From assembly GCA_001282665.1 (NCBI GenBank), contig LN874944.1, positions 62,001 to 126,000 of the forward strand: a stretch of 64,000 nt of DNA, given 5' to 3'. Both the position numbers and the translations under genes were made by a program. Of this stretch, positions 33,327-40,529 are shown piece by piece. The notes beneath the pieces are model-generated. The model worked only from the letters and a program-made list of their open reading frames with translations, was not told the DNA's origin and searched no databases. The stretch comes from Clostridiales bacterium mt11. Lineage in GTDB: Bacteria > Bacillota > Clostridia > Tissierellales > Tepidimicrobiaceae. Numbering within the stretch: the stretch's first letter is position 1; each line of letters opens with the position of its first letter.

Positions 33327-35726
33327 ATGATAGCAAATAATAATGGAAAAGTTATAAAAAAGTTAGCCGATAGAAGTGTGAAATTTAATAAGACAAGAAA
33401 TATTTTTATATTAATAACCATCATATTATCTGTTTCCCTATTAGGTGTTATGTCCCTTACTCAATCGGCTAGGCATCAGAAAACAAAAAGACAGTTGGAT
33501 ATGATGCAGCATGTTATATATGAGAATGTAAATCAAGAGCAGATTAGTAGATTAAAGGTTTCTGATGAAATGGACTTCTTATCTCCAGCAAAGTTTGGGC
33601 AAAGTTTCAAGTTACAGAACAAGATGATTCGTCCAGTTTATTTTGAAAAGGATACAAAGAGTATAAAGACAAAAACCATAGCAGAAGGAAATTATCCAGA
33701 AAAATCAAATGAGATTGTAGTGGATAAACCTATGTTAAAATTATTTCCTAATGTAAAGAATATAGGAGACTCTATAAAGATAAAGTTTTTAAATGGCAGT
33801 GAAGAAGAATTTGTAATTAGCGGCTTTTATGAGGAAGAAAATGAGAATTTCAGCATCTATACAATTTTATTTTCTAAGGAATATTCGGAAAACGGGGAGC
33901 AGTTAAAAGACGTACCCTATGTTGCACTTTGTAAGATAAAAGATGCGCATATGATGTCAAAAGATGAGTTCTTAAATACCATAATAAAGGTTGGAAGAGA
34001 TGCAGGGATTGAAAGAAAAGATATAAATCCAAATAACTTCTTTGCAGATTCATTGACTATTTCAAAAGAAAATATTTTAGTCATAATATTAGTATCTCTA
34101 GGGATTCTATTTGTTAGTGTATTAGTCGTATACAGTATATTCTATATTTCAGTTTTAGAAAATGTTCAAAGATTTGGGCAGCTCAGAACCATAGGAACTT
34201 CGGAGAAACAGATTAAGTCTATTGTAATGAGGGAAGGAGAAATCATGTTTTCTAGGGGAACGCCTATAGGACTTCTGATATCTTGGGGAATTTCTTATTG
34301 GATTATTCCAGAAGGATGGAGCTGGAGATCCACTATTATTTTAAGTTTGATCATAGCAATTGCTGAATTCATAACCATAATCATATCGGTTAAAAGACCG
34401 GCCAGTATAGCTTCTTCTATTTCACCTGTTGAGGCATCAAGGTTTTCAGTATATAAGGGAAAAGGGTTAAAGGAAACTAAGAAGTTACACAGGAGATTAT
34501 CCCCTCTTTCTATAGCCAGAATTAGTATAAAAAGGAATAAGAAGAAATCCTTTTTAACTTTAGTTTCTCTCGGTATAGGTGGAGCTTTATTTCTCATGAG
34601 TACAACTTTGATAGCATCTATTTCTTTAGAAGAATATTCAAGGCAAGGGCTGTATGAACAGGGAGAATACATTATTTCATTTGATTATAATGCAGTGCAA
34701 ACTATTGAAAATGGATTAACAGGAGTTCAATTAAAAAATCCAATGAATGAAGATTTGATAAAAAGAATAGAATCAATACCCGAGATTAATAAGGTTGCCA
34801 AGTTTAGTAAGACATCTGTTAAATTTGACTATAAAGATGTAGCCAATAGGAAAGATTCACTTTCAGCATTTACTAGAGAAGATATTGATACAATAAATAA
34901 AACATTGGCAGAAGGAAATTTTAATTATGATGATATGATAAAAAATGATGAAATCCTTATAGCATATAATGAAGTTGCCGAAGAAATCTATGGATGGAAA
35001 TTTGATATTGGAGACAAGGTAAGCCTAAGATACTTTGATGGAAGTAAAGAAGTCCAAAGAACATTTAATGTCATAGGAGCTATAGAGAAACCCAGCAATG
35101 TCACATATAATTCTGGCTGGTTTATGCTTCCAATAGAAAAGCTAGAACGATTATTTCCAGGTATTAATACAACAGCTACATTGGTGATATCCATAAATGA
35201 CTTTGACAGGGATGGGGATAAAGTAGAAGAAAATCTTAAAAATATAATAGAAGAAAATCCCTTGCTTGAAATGGATACATTAAAACAAAATATAATAGAA
35301 GATAAACAATCATTTGATTTAATAAATAAAGTAATAGTAGGATTGAGTAGTTTTATCATTTTATTTAGCCTAATCAATTTAATCAATACAATAATAACTA
35401 ATATTATCTCAAGAAAAAGAGAATTCGCAATGCTCCAATCCATTGGATTAAGCAATAAACAATTAGTAAGAATGATACAATTTGAAGGATTAGGCTTATC
35501 TATTGGAAATTTGATAATAACCCTGATATTTGGCACAGCATTGGGCTATGGGTTAATAAAAGTGTTGCAGAGTGTCGGAGCAACCTACCTTCATTATCAT
35601 TTCCCAATAGGGTACTTTATAATTTATATTTTTATTATTGCTATGGTATCTGTGGTGGTTTCTAGCATTTTAATAAGATTATTTCAAAAGGAAAGCTTGG
35701 TCTCAAGATTGCATCAAGTTGATTAA
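33327..35726 (+). CDS. Large FtsX/MacB-type permease
   Basis: A 799-residue permease. TM1 near the N-terminus (NIFILITIILSVSLLGVM) is followed by an extracellular region (about 45-250), a triple-TM FtsX block (LVIILVSLGILFVSVLVVYSIF, then IGTSEKQIKSIVMREGEIMFSRGTPIG), a second extracellular domain (about 440-650), and the last three TMs (SFIILFSLINLINTIITNI, then SIGLSNKQLVRMIQFEGLGLSIGN). The duplicated ECD-FtsX layout is that of VraG/SalY-like exporters rather than classical BceB, which has one large loop. The function is probably antimicrobial peptide sensing or removal (inferred). Confidence 0.85.
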   Translation: MIANNNGKVIKKLADRSVKFNKTRNIFILITIILSVSLLGVMSLTQSARHQKTKRQLDMMQHVIYENVNQEQISRLKVSDEMDFLSPAKFGQSFKLQNKMIRPVYFEKDTKSIKTKTIAEGNYPEKSNEIVVDKPMLKLFPNVKNIGDSIKIKFLNGSEEEFVISGFYEEENENFSIYTILFSKEYSENGEQLKDVPYVALCKIKDAHMMSKDEFLNTIIKVGRDAGIERKDINPNNFFADSLTISKENILVIILVSLGILFVSVLVVYSIFYISVLENVQRFGQLRTIGTSEKQIKSIVMREGEIMFSRGTPIGLLISWGISYWIIPEGWSWRSTIILSLIIAIAEFITIIISVKRPASIASSISPVEASRFSVYKGKGLKETKKLHRRLSPLSIARISIKRNKKKSFLTLVSLGIGGALFLMSTTLIASISLEEYSRQGLYEQGEYIISFDYNAVQTIENGLTGVQLKNPMNEDLIKRIESIPEINKVAKFSKTSVKFDYKDVANRKDSLSAFTREDIDTINKTLAEGNFNYDDMIKNDEILIAYNEVAEEIYGWKFDIGDKVSLRYFDGSKEVQRTFNVIGAIEKPSNVTYNSGWFMLPIEKLERLFPGINTTATLVISINDFDRDGDKVEENLKNIIEENPLLEMDTLKQNIIEDKQSFDLINKVIVGLSSFIILFSLINLINTIITNIISRKREFAMLQSIGLSNKQLVRMIQFEGLGLSIGNLIITLIFGTALGYGLIKVLQSVGATYLHYHFPIGYFIIYIFIIAMVSVVVSSILIRLFQKESLVSRLHQVD

Positions 35727-35795
35727 ATGAGCCATTGGTGACAAGGAGGAAAGTTCTATTTTTAAATTATATGTGGAAGTTTCCTCCAATTGATC

Positions 35796-35816
35796 TAAAG
35801 AAAAGTTTCTTTAATT
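35796..35816 (+). terminator. Weak terminator
   Basis: TAAAGAAA and TTTCTTTA form an AT-only hairpin followed by ATTTTTATTT. A longer GGAGGAAA/TTTCCTCC pair (about 35743-35786) lies upstream. It separates the permease from the convergent - strand gene. Confidence 0.45.
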
Positions 35817-35821
35817 TTTAT

Positions 35822-36340
35822 TTATATTCCATTAATAAACCATTTAGTTGGCAGCATAAATGTCCAAGGTGCTGTAACAATAGCAATTGTGAGTGCAATT
35901 TTAAACCTTAAAGCTTTCTCTTCAATGAGGTTTCTAAAAGAATATTTATAGTTAAATAGAAATATAAATATGGCTGACACTGCTATTGATCCCAATATTA
36001 TTATTACTGCTAAAGGCTCACTAAAAGGATCATAACAAATTGCCGATGTTAATTCATGAGGTAAGCCAAATCTCGTTCCAAATAACCCTAATACAAATAA
36101 TATTCCAGCACCTATAATATCGGATAAAAAGCCATAACCCCAAATTTTCAATATACTTTTCTTGTAAAAGGTCTTCAAATTAAATCCTGAATCTACTAAT
36201 TTGTATACAGAAAAACAAATTAGTATTACCAATGAATCGACAATATAGTTACCAATAAGGGTCAAGAATATAATTGGCGGAAAAAATAATAAAAACCAGA
36301 GGGGGAATATTATATTATACAATTTTATTGATCTTTTCAT
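35822..36340 (-). CDS. Hypothetical membrane protein
   Basis: A 172-residue protein with four to five predicted TM helices (about 10-30, 33-50, 70-90, 110-130 and 148-165) and no conserved motif I recognise. ATG 36340 has AAAGGGAGC upstream, and 60 bases separate it from the lipoprotein-like gene, so the two may be co-transcribed. Function unknown. Confidence 0.65.
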   Translation of the reverse strand: MKRSIKLYNIIFPLWFLLFFPPIIFLTLIGNYIVDSLVILICFSVYKLVDSGFNLKTFYKKSILKIWGYGFLSDIIGAGILFVLGLFGTRFGLPHELTSAICYDPFSEPLAVIIILGSIAVSAIFIFLFNYKYSFRNLIEEKALRFKIALTIAIVTAPWTFMLPTKWFINGI

Positions 36341-36400
36341 GTATACAGCTCCCTTTTAAATTTATTTTTATTGAAAATACTTAAATATAATCATATTCTA

Positions 36401-36832
36401 TTATAATATATCCTCAATTACAAAAAGTTTTTTGGTATCTGAAAAAAATATTAAATATATAGTAGAAGAGTCTTGTTCTTTTTTTGTATAATAACTATAT
36501 TTAGAAGTGAAATCAGGTCTATTTTCCTTAGGAACATTTAGTATATCTAGATTTTTATTTACAGCCGATTCTATTGCTGTATTTTTACCATTTTTCCAAT
36601 TTGAAAAATAGTCTATACGTATATATTCAAACACATGGTATCTCCAGCCATCACCGTGAAAACTTGAGCCACTATCCGTTGAATAAATTTCCTTATATGG
36701 CCTTGGTAATTTAATGGACCAATTCATATATATAATTTTAGTATATGGTCTATTTATATAAACAAACATAAGTCCACCAGCTAAAATTATTGCTAAGAAA
36801 ATGCTAATAGAAAACTTAAACCCTTTTTCCAT
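36401..36832 (-). CDS. Hypothetical membrane-anchored protein
   Basis: A 143-residue protein. One N-terminal hydrophobic helix (FSISIFLAIILAGGLMFVYI, about 7-26) anchors an extracellular domain of about 115 residues that includes WRYHVFEYIRIDYFSNW. There is no lipobox. ATG 36832 has AGGAGGAG upstream. It lies before the membrane protein on the same strand. Family not recognised. Confidence 0.65.
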   Translation of the reverse strand: MEKGFKFSISIFLAIILAGGLMFVYINRPYTKIIYMNWSIKLPRPYKEIYSTDSGSSFHGDGWRYHVFEYIRIDYFSNWKNGKNTAIESAVNKNLDILNVPKENRPDFTSKYSYYTKKEQDSSTIYLIFFSDTKKLFVIEDIL

Positions 36833-37130
36833 TTTAAACTCCTCCTTTTGAGTATTCTAAAATGTCATTAGGTTGGCAATCCAATACTTAACATATTTTC
36901 CCCTTAGCTAACATAATATCTAAATTTACCTTAATTGTTATACTTACACCCTATATCATCAAATCATTTCTTTTCGTATATATTATACTATCCTATTTTA
37001 TGTAATACAATATATGTTTATTGTTTATCGATAAAAAATAATGGGTAGCTGGATTAGAAATACTATTTTTCAACGTAATTCTTTTATGGCTAGTTGGTAT
37101 GAAAGGTTTTTAAAGAATTTAAAAAATATA
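36833..37130. other. Intergenic region without recognised genes
   Basis: About 300 bases from the start of the - strand hypothetical gene to the T-box promoter. AT-rich, with the expected promoter of the - strand gene, but no ORF, terminator or RNA signature that I can see. Confidence 0.5.
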
Positions 37131-37159
37131 TTGACAACATTACTTTATTATATTAATAT
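37131..37159 (+). promoter_or_regulatory. Sigma-A promoter of the T-box operon
   Basis: TTGACA (37131-37136), 17-base spacer, TAATAT (37154-37159). It starts the leader RNA that carries the T-box. Confidence 0.85.
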
Positions 37160-37169
37160 ATTACCATGA

Positions 37170-37466
37170 TAAATTGGAATAAAAGCTTCGATGAGAAATA
37201 GTAAAGATATATTTCTTTTACAGAGAGTTCCCGTTTGGTGAGAGGGGCATTTGAATATATTTTGAACACATCTCTGAGCTAGACACCGAAACCTATTAGG
37301 TAGTAGACTGTCTTCGGATTACCTGCACCCGTTATAGTGCTAGAGTATAAACATATATTTGTCGTACTCGATAAGGTTGATACTGTGAGGTATTGATAAA
37401 TGGAGATGGGACCACGGAGTAATACTCTCGTTCTCTAGTGTAATGCTAGAGGCGAGAGTTTTTTTA
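37170..37466 (+). promoter_or_regulatory. T-box leader, predicted histidine-specific
   Basis: A roughly 300-base leader before the amino acid transporter genes. Stem I is recognisable: AGAGAG (37223-37228), the GGTGAGAG block, and GAA-CAC-ATC-TCTGAGC at about 37264-37279, where the specifier after GAA reads CAC (His). Near the end are the T-box sequence GGAGATGGGACCACGGAG (37402-37419), the antiterminator partner, and the terminator ACTCTCG...CGAGAGTTTTTTT (37424-37466). Uncharged tRNA-His would turn the operon on. The T-box core is slightly divergent (GGGACCACGG instead of GGTACCGCGG). Asn (AAC) is a less likely reading of the specifier. Confidence 0.85.
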
Positions 37467-37505
37467 TTTCTAACCTTTAAATTCAAATAAAAGGAGAGAT
37501 ATTAA

Positions 37506-38318
37506 ATGAAAAGAAAAGACTATCTTGTTATTTTATTATTTGTATTAGTTTTAATTATTGGTAATTTAACAGGCTGCTCAAAGAAGCCTACATTGAGGGA
37601 AGATTCTTATGAAAATTTAACGGAAAAGGGTTATATAGTAATGGGCTTAGATGATACCTTTGCCCCTATGGGATTTAGGGACAGCAAAGGTAATTTGATA
37701 GGTTTTGATGTAGATTTAGCAACAGAAGTATTTAAACGAATTGGATTTAAAGTAAAGTTCCAACCCATAGATTGGTCTATGAAGGAAACTGAATTGAGTT
37801 TAGGCAATATTGATGTTATTTGGAATGGATACTCCATTACTAAAGAAAGGGAGAAAAAGGTTGCATTCACTAAAGATTATTTAGAAAATAAACAGATTAT
37901 AATTACATTGGCAGATTCTAATATAGATAGTAAGAACGATTTAAGGGACAAGAAAGTAGCAGTTCAAAATGGATCCAGCTCCCTTGAGGCTATAAATAAA
38001 GAGCCTATAGTAGTAGAAAGCTTTCAAGGAAGAGAGCCTGTATTATTTGATACAAACTATGAAGCTTTTATGGACTTAGAAGCAGGAAGAGTAGATGCAG
38101 TGGTGTCTGATGAAGTCATAGCAAGATATTATATCAATCAGAAAAATTCTAATGAATATAAAATACTAGAAGAAAATTTTGGAGAAGAAAAATATGGCAT
38201 AGGTCTTAGAAAAGAAGATAAAAAATTATTAGATAAAATAAATAATATTCTAGATGAAATGAAAACAGATGGCTCTTATGAAAATATATATAAAAAATGG
38301 TTCGGAAAAAATCAATAA
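37506..38318 (+). CDS. Amino acid ABC transporter substrate-binding lipoprotein
   Basis: A 270-residue periplasmic-binding-protein-family lipoprotein. The signal peptide ends in LIIGNLTGCSKK, with Cys24 as lipid anchor. Motifs follow the HisJ/GlnH fold: APMGFRDSKGNLIGFDVDLATEVFKRIG (read in parts), then LDWSMKE-like WSMKETELSLGNIDVIWNG and LRKEDKKLLDKINNIL at the end. Upstream is a His-specific T-box, so histidine is the probable ligand. The permease follows after 12 bases. No ATPase gene follows. Confidence 0.88.
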   Translation: MKRKDYLVILLFVLVLIIGNLTGCSKKPTLREDSYENLTEKGYIVMGLDDTFAPMGFRDSKGNLIGFDVDLATEVFKRIGFKVKFQPIDWSMKETELSLGNIDVIWNGYSITKEREKKVAFTKDYLENKQIIITLADSNIDSKNDLRDKKVAVQNGSSSLEAINKEPIVVESFQGREPVLFDTNYEAFMDLEAGRVDAVVSDEVIARYYINQKNSNEYKILEENFGEEKYGIGLRKEDKKLLDKINNILDEMKTDGSYENIYKKWFGKNQ

Positions 38319-38330
38319 AGGGATGATACT

Positions 38331-38975
38331 ATGATTAGATATATATACATTCTATTGCCATCTATGTTTGATGGACTTGTTACAACTTTAAAAGTATTTT
38401 CTATAACCTTTATATTGTCTTTTCCATTGGGAATCATTATTTCTATGGGGAGATTGTCCAAGGTAAAAATTGTTTCTAAGATAACGGAACTCTATATTTG
38501 GGTAATGAGGGGCACACCTTTGATGTTGCAGATAGTATTTGTATTTTTCGGATTGCCCATAGTTGGCATAACTTTTAATAGGTTTACTGCTGTACTCGTA
38601 GCATTTATATTAAATTATGGGGCATATTTTGGAGAGATATTTAGAGGAGGCATAGAATCTATTGATAAAGGACAATATGAAGCAGCCTATGCATTAGGTT
38701 TAACTCCTTATAAGACATTTATATGGATAATACTACCTCAAATGTTCAAGATAGTACTACCCTCTATTGCTAATGAGGTGATTACTTTGGCTAAAGATAC
38801 ATCATTGGTTTATGTAGTAGGAATTGGGGAACTATTGAGAGCTGGAAAGATTGCATCAAATAGAGATGTTTCTTTAATACCATTGGCTTTGGTAGGGCTA
38901 ATTTATTTATTACTAACTGCAATATTAACTAGAGCCTTTAATAGAATAGAAAGGTCCTACTCTTATTATGAATGA
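38331..38975 (+). CDS. Amino acid ABC transporter permease
   Basis: A 214-residue HisM/GlnP-type permease with five TM helices. The EAA loop is present (EAAYALGLTPYKTFIWIILPQM), and the start VTTLKVFSITFILSFPLGI is family-typical. It lacks its own ATPase gene in the following 300 bases, so it must use an ATPase encoded elsewhere or form a degenerate system. It belongs to the T-box operon. Confidence 0.9.
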   Translation: MIRYIYILLPSMFDGLVTTLKVFSITFILSFPLGIIISMGRLSKVKIVSKITELYIWVMRGTPLMLQIVFVFFGLPIVGITFNRFTAVLVAFILNYGAYFGEIFRGGIESIDKGQYEAAYALGLTPYKTFIWIILPQMFKIVLPSIANEVITLAKDTSLVYVVGIGELLRAGKIASNRDVSLIPLALVGLIYLLLTAILTRAFNRIERSYSYYE

Positions 38976-39279
38976 GAAAAGAAAATAGATATTTTACTAC
39001 TTGATGCGTACTACCCATGACGATTTACTAAAATTAAAGACTGCGTATAATTAATATGAGAGAGGCATAGGGTAGATTTTACAGTAAGCTGGGACTAAAG
39101 CTATTGTATATAAAATATAATTTTCACAGTAGAAGATAATATAGAAAACTTTCCTTAATATGGATAATAGTGTATTGACTTAAGGGAGAAGATATATTAT
39201 CTTATTCATATGATATGGTAGACTTAACTATATAAAAGACTTATGTAATAATTAAAAATATCATAAGGAAGGTGAATAT
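38976..39279 (+). other. 304-base gap between transporter and oxidoreductase genes
   Basis: There is no ATPase motif or other gene in this region. A 16-codon frame at about 39005-39055 (MRTTHDDLLKLKTAYN) lacks a ribosome binding site. TTGACT at about 39175 could be a -35 element, with the dyad AAGATATATTATCTT just after it, before the SagB-like gene. Confidence 0.4.
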
Positions 39280-40026
39280 ATGGATAATAATATAGGGCAA
39301 GAGTTTATTGAGAAAACAAAATATAAATATTTAGACGAATCAGACCAAGAGAAAGAATTACCCCAGCCACCTTTAGAAATGGAATATGATAAGGATAAAA
39401 TATTAATAGATCTTCCATCAATAGAGGATATAAAAGTTAAAGATATAAGTTTAAGAGAGGCTATAAAATCAAGAAGGAGTTTAAGGAAATATGCTGATAA
39501 AGCTTTAACCATAGAGGAACTATCCTATCTTTTATGGTGTACCCAAGGGGTTATGAAGATTACTTCTCGACCAGCAACTCTAAGGAATGTACCTTCCGCA
39601 GGAGCAAGGCACTCCTTTGAAACTTATCTACTTATAAACAAAGTAGAAGGAATAAGACCGGGATTGTATAGATATTTAGCCATTGAACATAAATTAATAG
39701 AAGTAAATATGGAAGCTAATATAGCTGAAAGGGTAACCGAGAGCTGTGGAAATCAAATTTTCATAAAGAATAGTGCAGTAACCTTCATTTGGAGTACGGT
39801 AATCTATAGGATGAAGTGGAGATATGGAGAAAGAGGATATAGATATATCCATTTAGATGCAGGTCATGTATGTCAAAATCTATACTTAGCCTCCCAATCC
39901 ATAGATAGTGGAGTCTGTGCAATTGCAGCTTTTGATGATGATGAGATAAATAAATTACTTAATTTAGATGGAGAAGAGCAGTTTGTAGTATATCTTGCAA
40001 CTGTAGGAAAGAAGAATATATTGTAA
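39280..40026 (+). CDS. SagB/ThcOx-family nitroreductase-type oxidoreductase
   Basis: A 248-residue FMN-dependent oxidoreductase of the SagB family. SLREAIKSRRSLRKYADKALTIEEL and YLLWCTQGV mark the N-terminal FMN-binding half, then RNVPSAGARHSFETYLLIN and PGLYRYL, with GHVCQNLYLASQSIDSGVCAI in the second half. SagB enzymes oxidise azoline rings of peptides, but many stand-alone relatives are unassigned. There is no cyclodehydratase or precursor peptide nearby, so azole formation is not supported. ATG 39280 has AAGGAAGGTGAAT. Confidence 0.85.
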   Translation: MDNNIGQEFIEKTKYKYLDESDQEKELPQPPLEMEYDKDKILIDLPSIEDIKVKDISLREAIKSRRSLRKYADKALTIEELSYLLWCTQGVMKITSRPATLRNVPSAGARHSFETYLLINKVEGIRPGLYRYLAIEHKLIEVNMEANIAERVTESCGNQIFIKNSAVTFIWSTVIYRMKWRYGERGYRYIHLDAGHVCQNLYLASQSIDSGVCAIAAFDDDEINKLLNLDGEEQFVVYLATVGKKNIL

Positions 40027-40035
40027 AACGTTCAT

Positions 40036-40072
40036 AAAAGCTATCTTAAAATGAAATTTTAAGATAGCTTTT
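40036..40072 (+). terminator. Rho-independent terminator
   Basis: AAAAGCTATCTTAAAAT pairs with ATTTTAAGATAGCTTTT, followed by ATTTTAT. It ends the SagB-like gene. Confidence 0.85.
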
Positions 40073-40087
40073 ATTTTATCAAAACCA

Positions 40088-40143
40088 TTGACTTTATATT
40101 CTACATAGCGTAAAATCAAATCAATACTACATAATGTAGAATG
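40088..40143 (+). promoter_or_regulatory. Promoter with two BlaI-type operator dyads
   Basis: TTGACT (40088-40093), 17-base spacer, TAAAAT (40111-40116). A half-conserved dyad TTCTACATAGCGTAAAA overlaps the spacer and -10, and a perfect dyad CTACATAATGTAG (about 40127-40140) lies just downstream. Both have the TACA...TGTA pattern known for BlaI/MecI. Confidence 0.6.
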
Positions 40144-40159
40144 TGAGGAGTGATTTAAT

Positions 40160-40528
40160 TTGAATATAGTTAAGATTTCAGATGCAGAATATGAAATAAT
40201 GGAAATCATTTGGGATATTGGCGGAGAAGTTACAACAGCAGACATAATAGACAGATTAGGTAAGGATAATCCATGGAAACATACTACTATACTTACCTTA
40301 GCTAAACGTCTAGTAGATAAAAATGTATTAAAGGTAAGAAAAGAGAGTAGGGTTAATTATTATTCTCCTACTATAAGTAAGGATGAATACAAATCCTATC
40401 AAGCTGATGATTTTATAGAAGATATGTATGATGGAAGCATAAAATCTTTAGTAGCTTCACTATATAATAATAAAAAAATAGACAAAGAAGATATAGAAGA
40501 ATTAAAGGACTGGATTAGGAGGGTATGA
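40160..40528 (+). CDS. BlaI/MecI-family repressor
   Basis: A 122-residue winged-helix repressor. KISDAEYEIMEIIWDIGGEVTTADII opens as in BlaI/MecI; the recognition helix is KHTTILTLAKRLVDKNVL; the cleavage-region NYYSPTISKDEYKS is also present. TTG 40160 has GAGGAGTGATTTAA. It is 1 base from the BlaR1-like gene, forming a repressor/receptor pair. Two operator-like dyads flank its promoter. No beta-lactamase gene is adjacent, so the target may be its own operon. Confidence 0.9.
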   Translation: MNIVKISDAEYEIMEIIWDIGGEVTTADIIDRLGKDNPWKHTTILTLAKRLVDKNVLKVRKESRVNYYSPTISKDEYKSYQADDFIEDMYDGSIKSLVASLYNNKKIDKEDIEELKDWIRRV

Positions 40529-40529
40529 T

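Noticed and set aside
34988..35536. Antisense open frame of about 180 codons within the FtsX permease gene
   Set aside because: Shadow of a long real gene, with no start signal.
39003..39055. 16-codon frame MRTTHDDLLKLKTAYN after the permease
   Set aside because: No ribosome binding site and no link to a missing ATPase; treated as non-coding.
39280..40026. SagB-like enzyme as part of an azol(in)e peptide cluster
   Set aside because: There is no cyclodehydratase, protease or precursor peptide around it; many SagB relatives stand alone.
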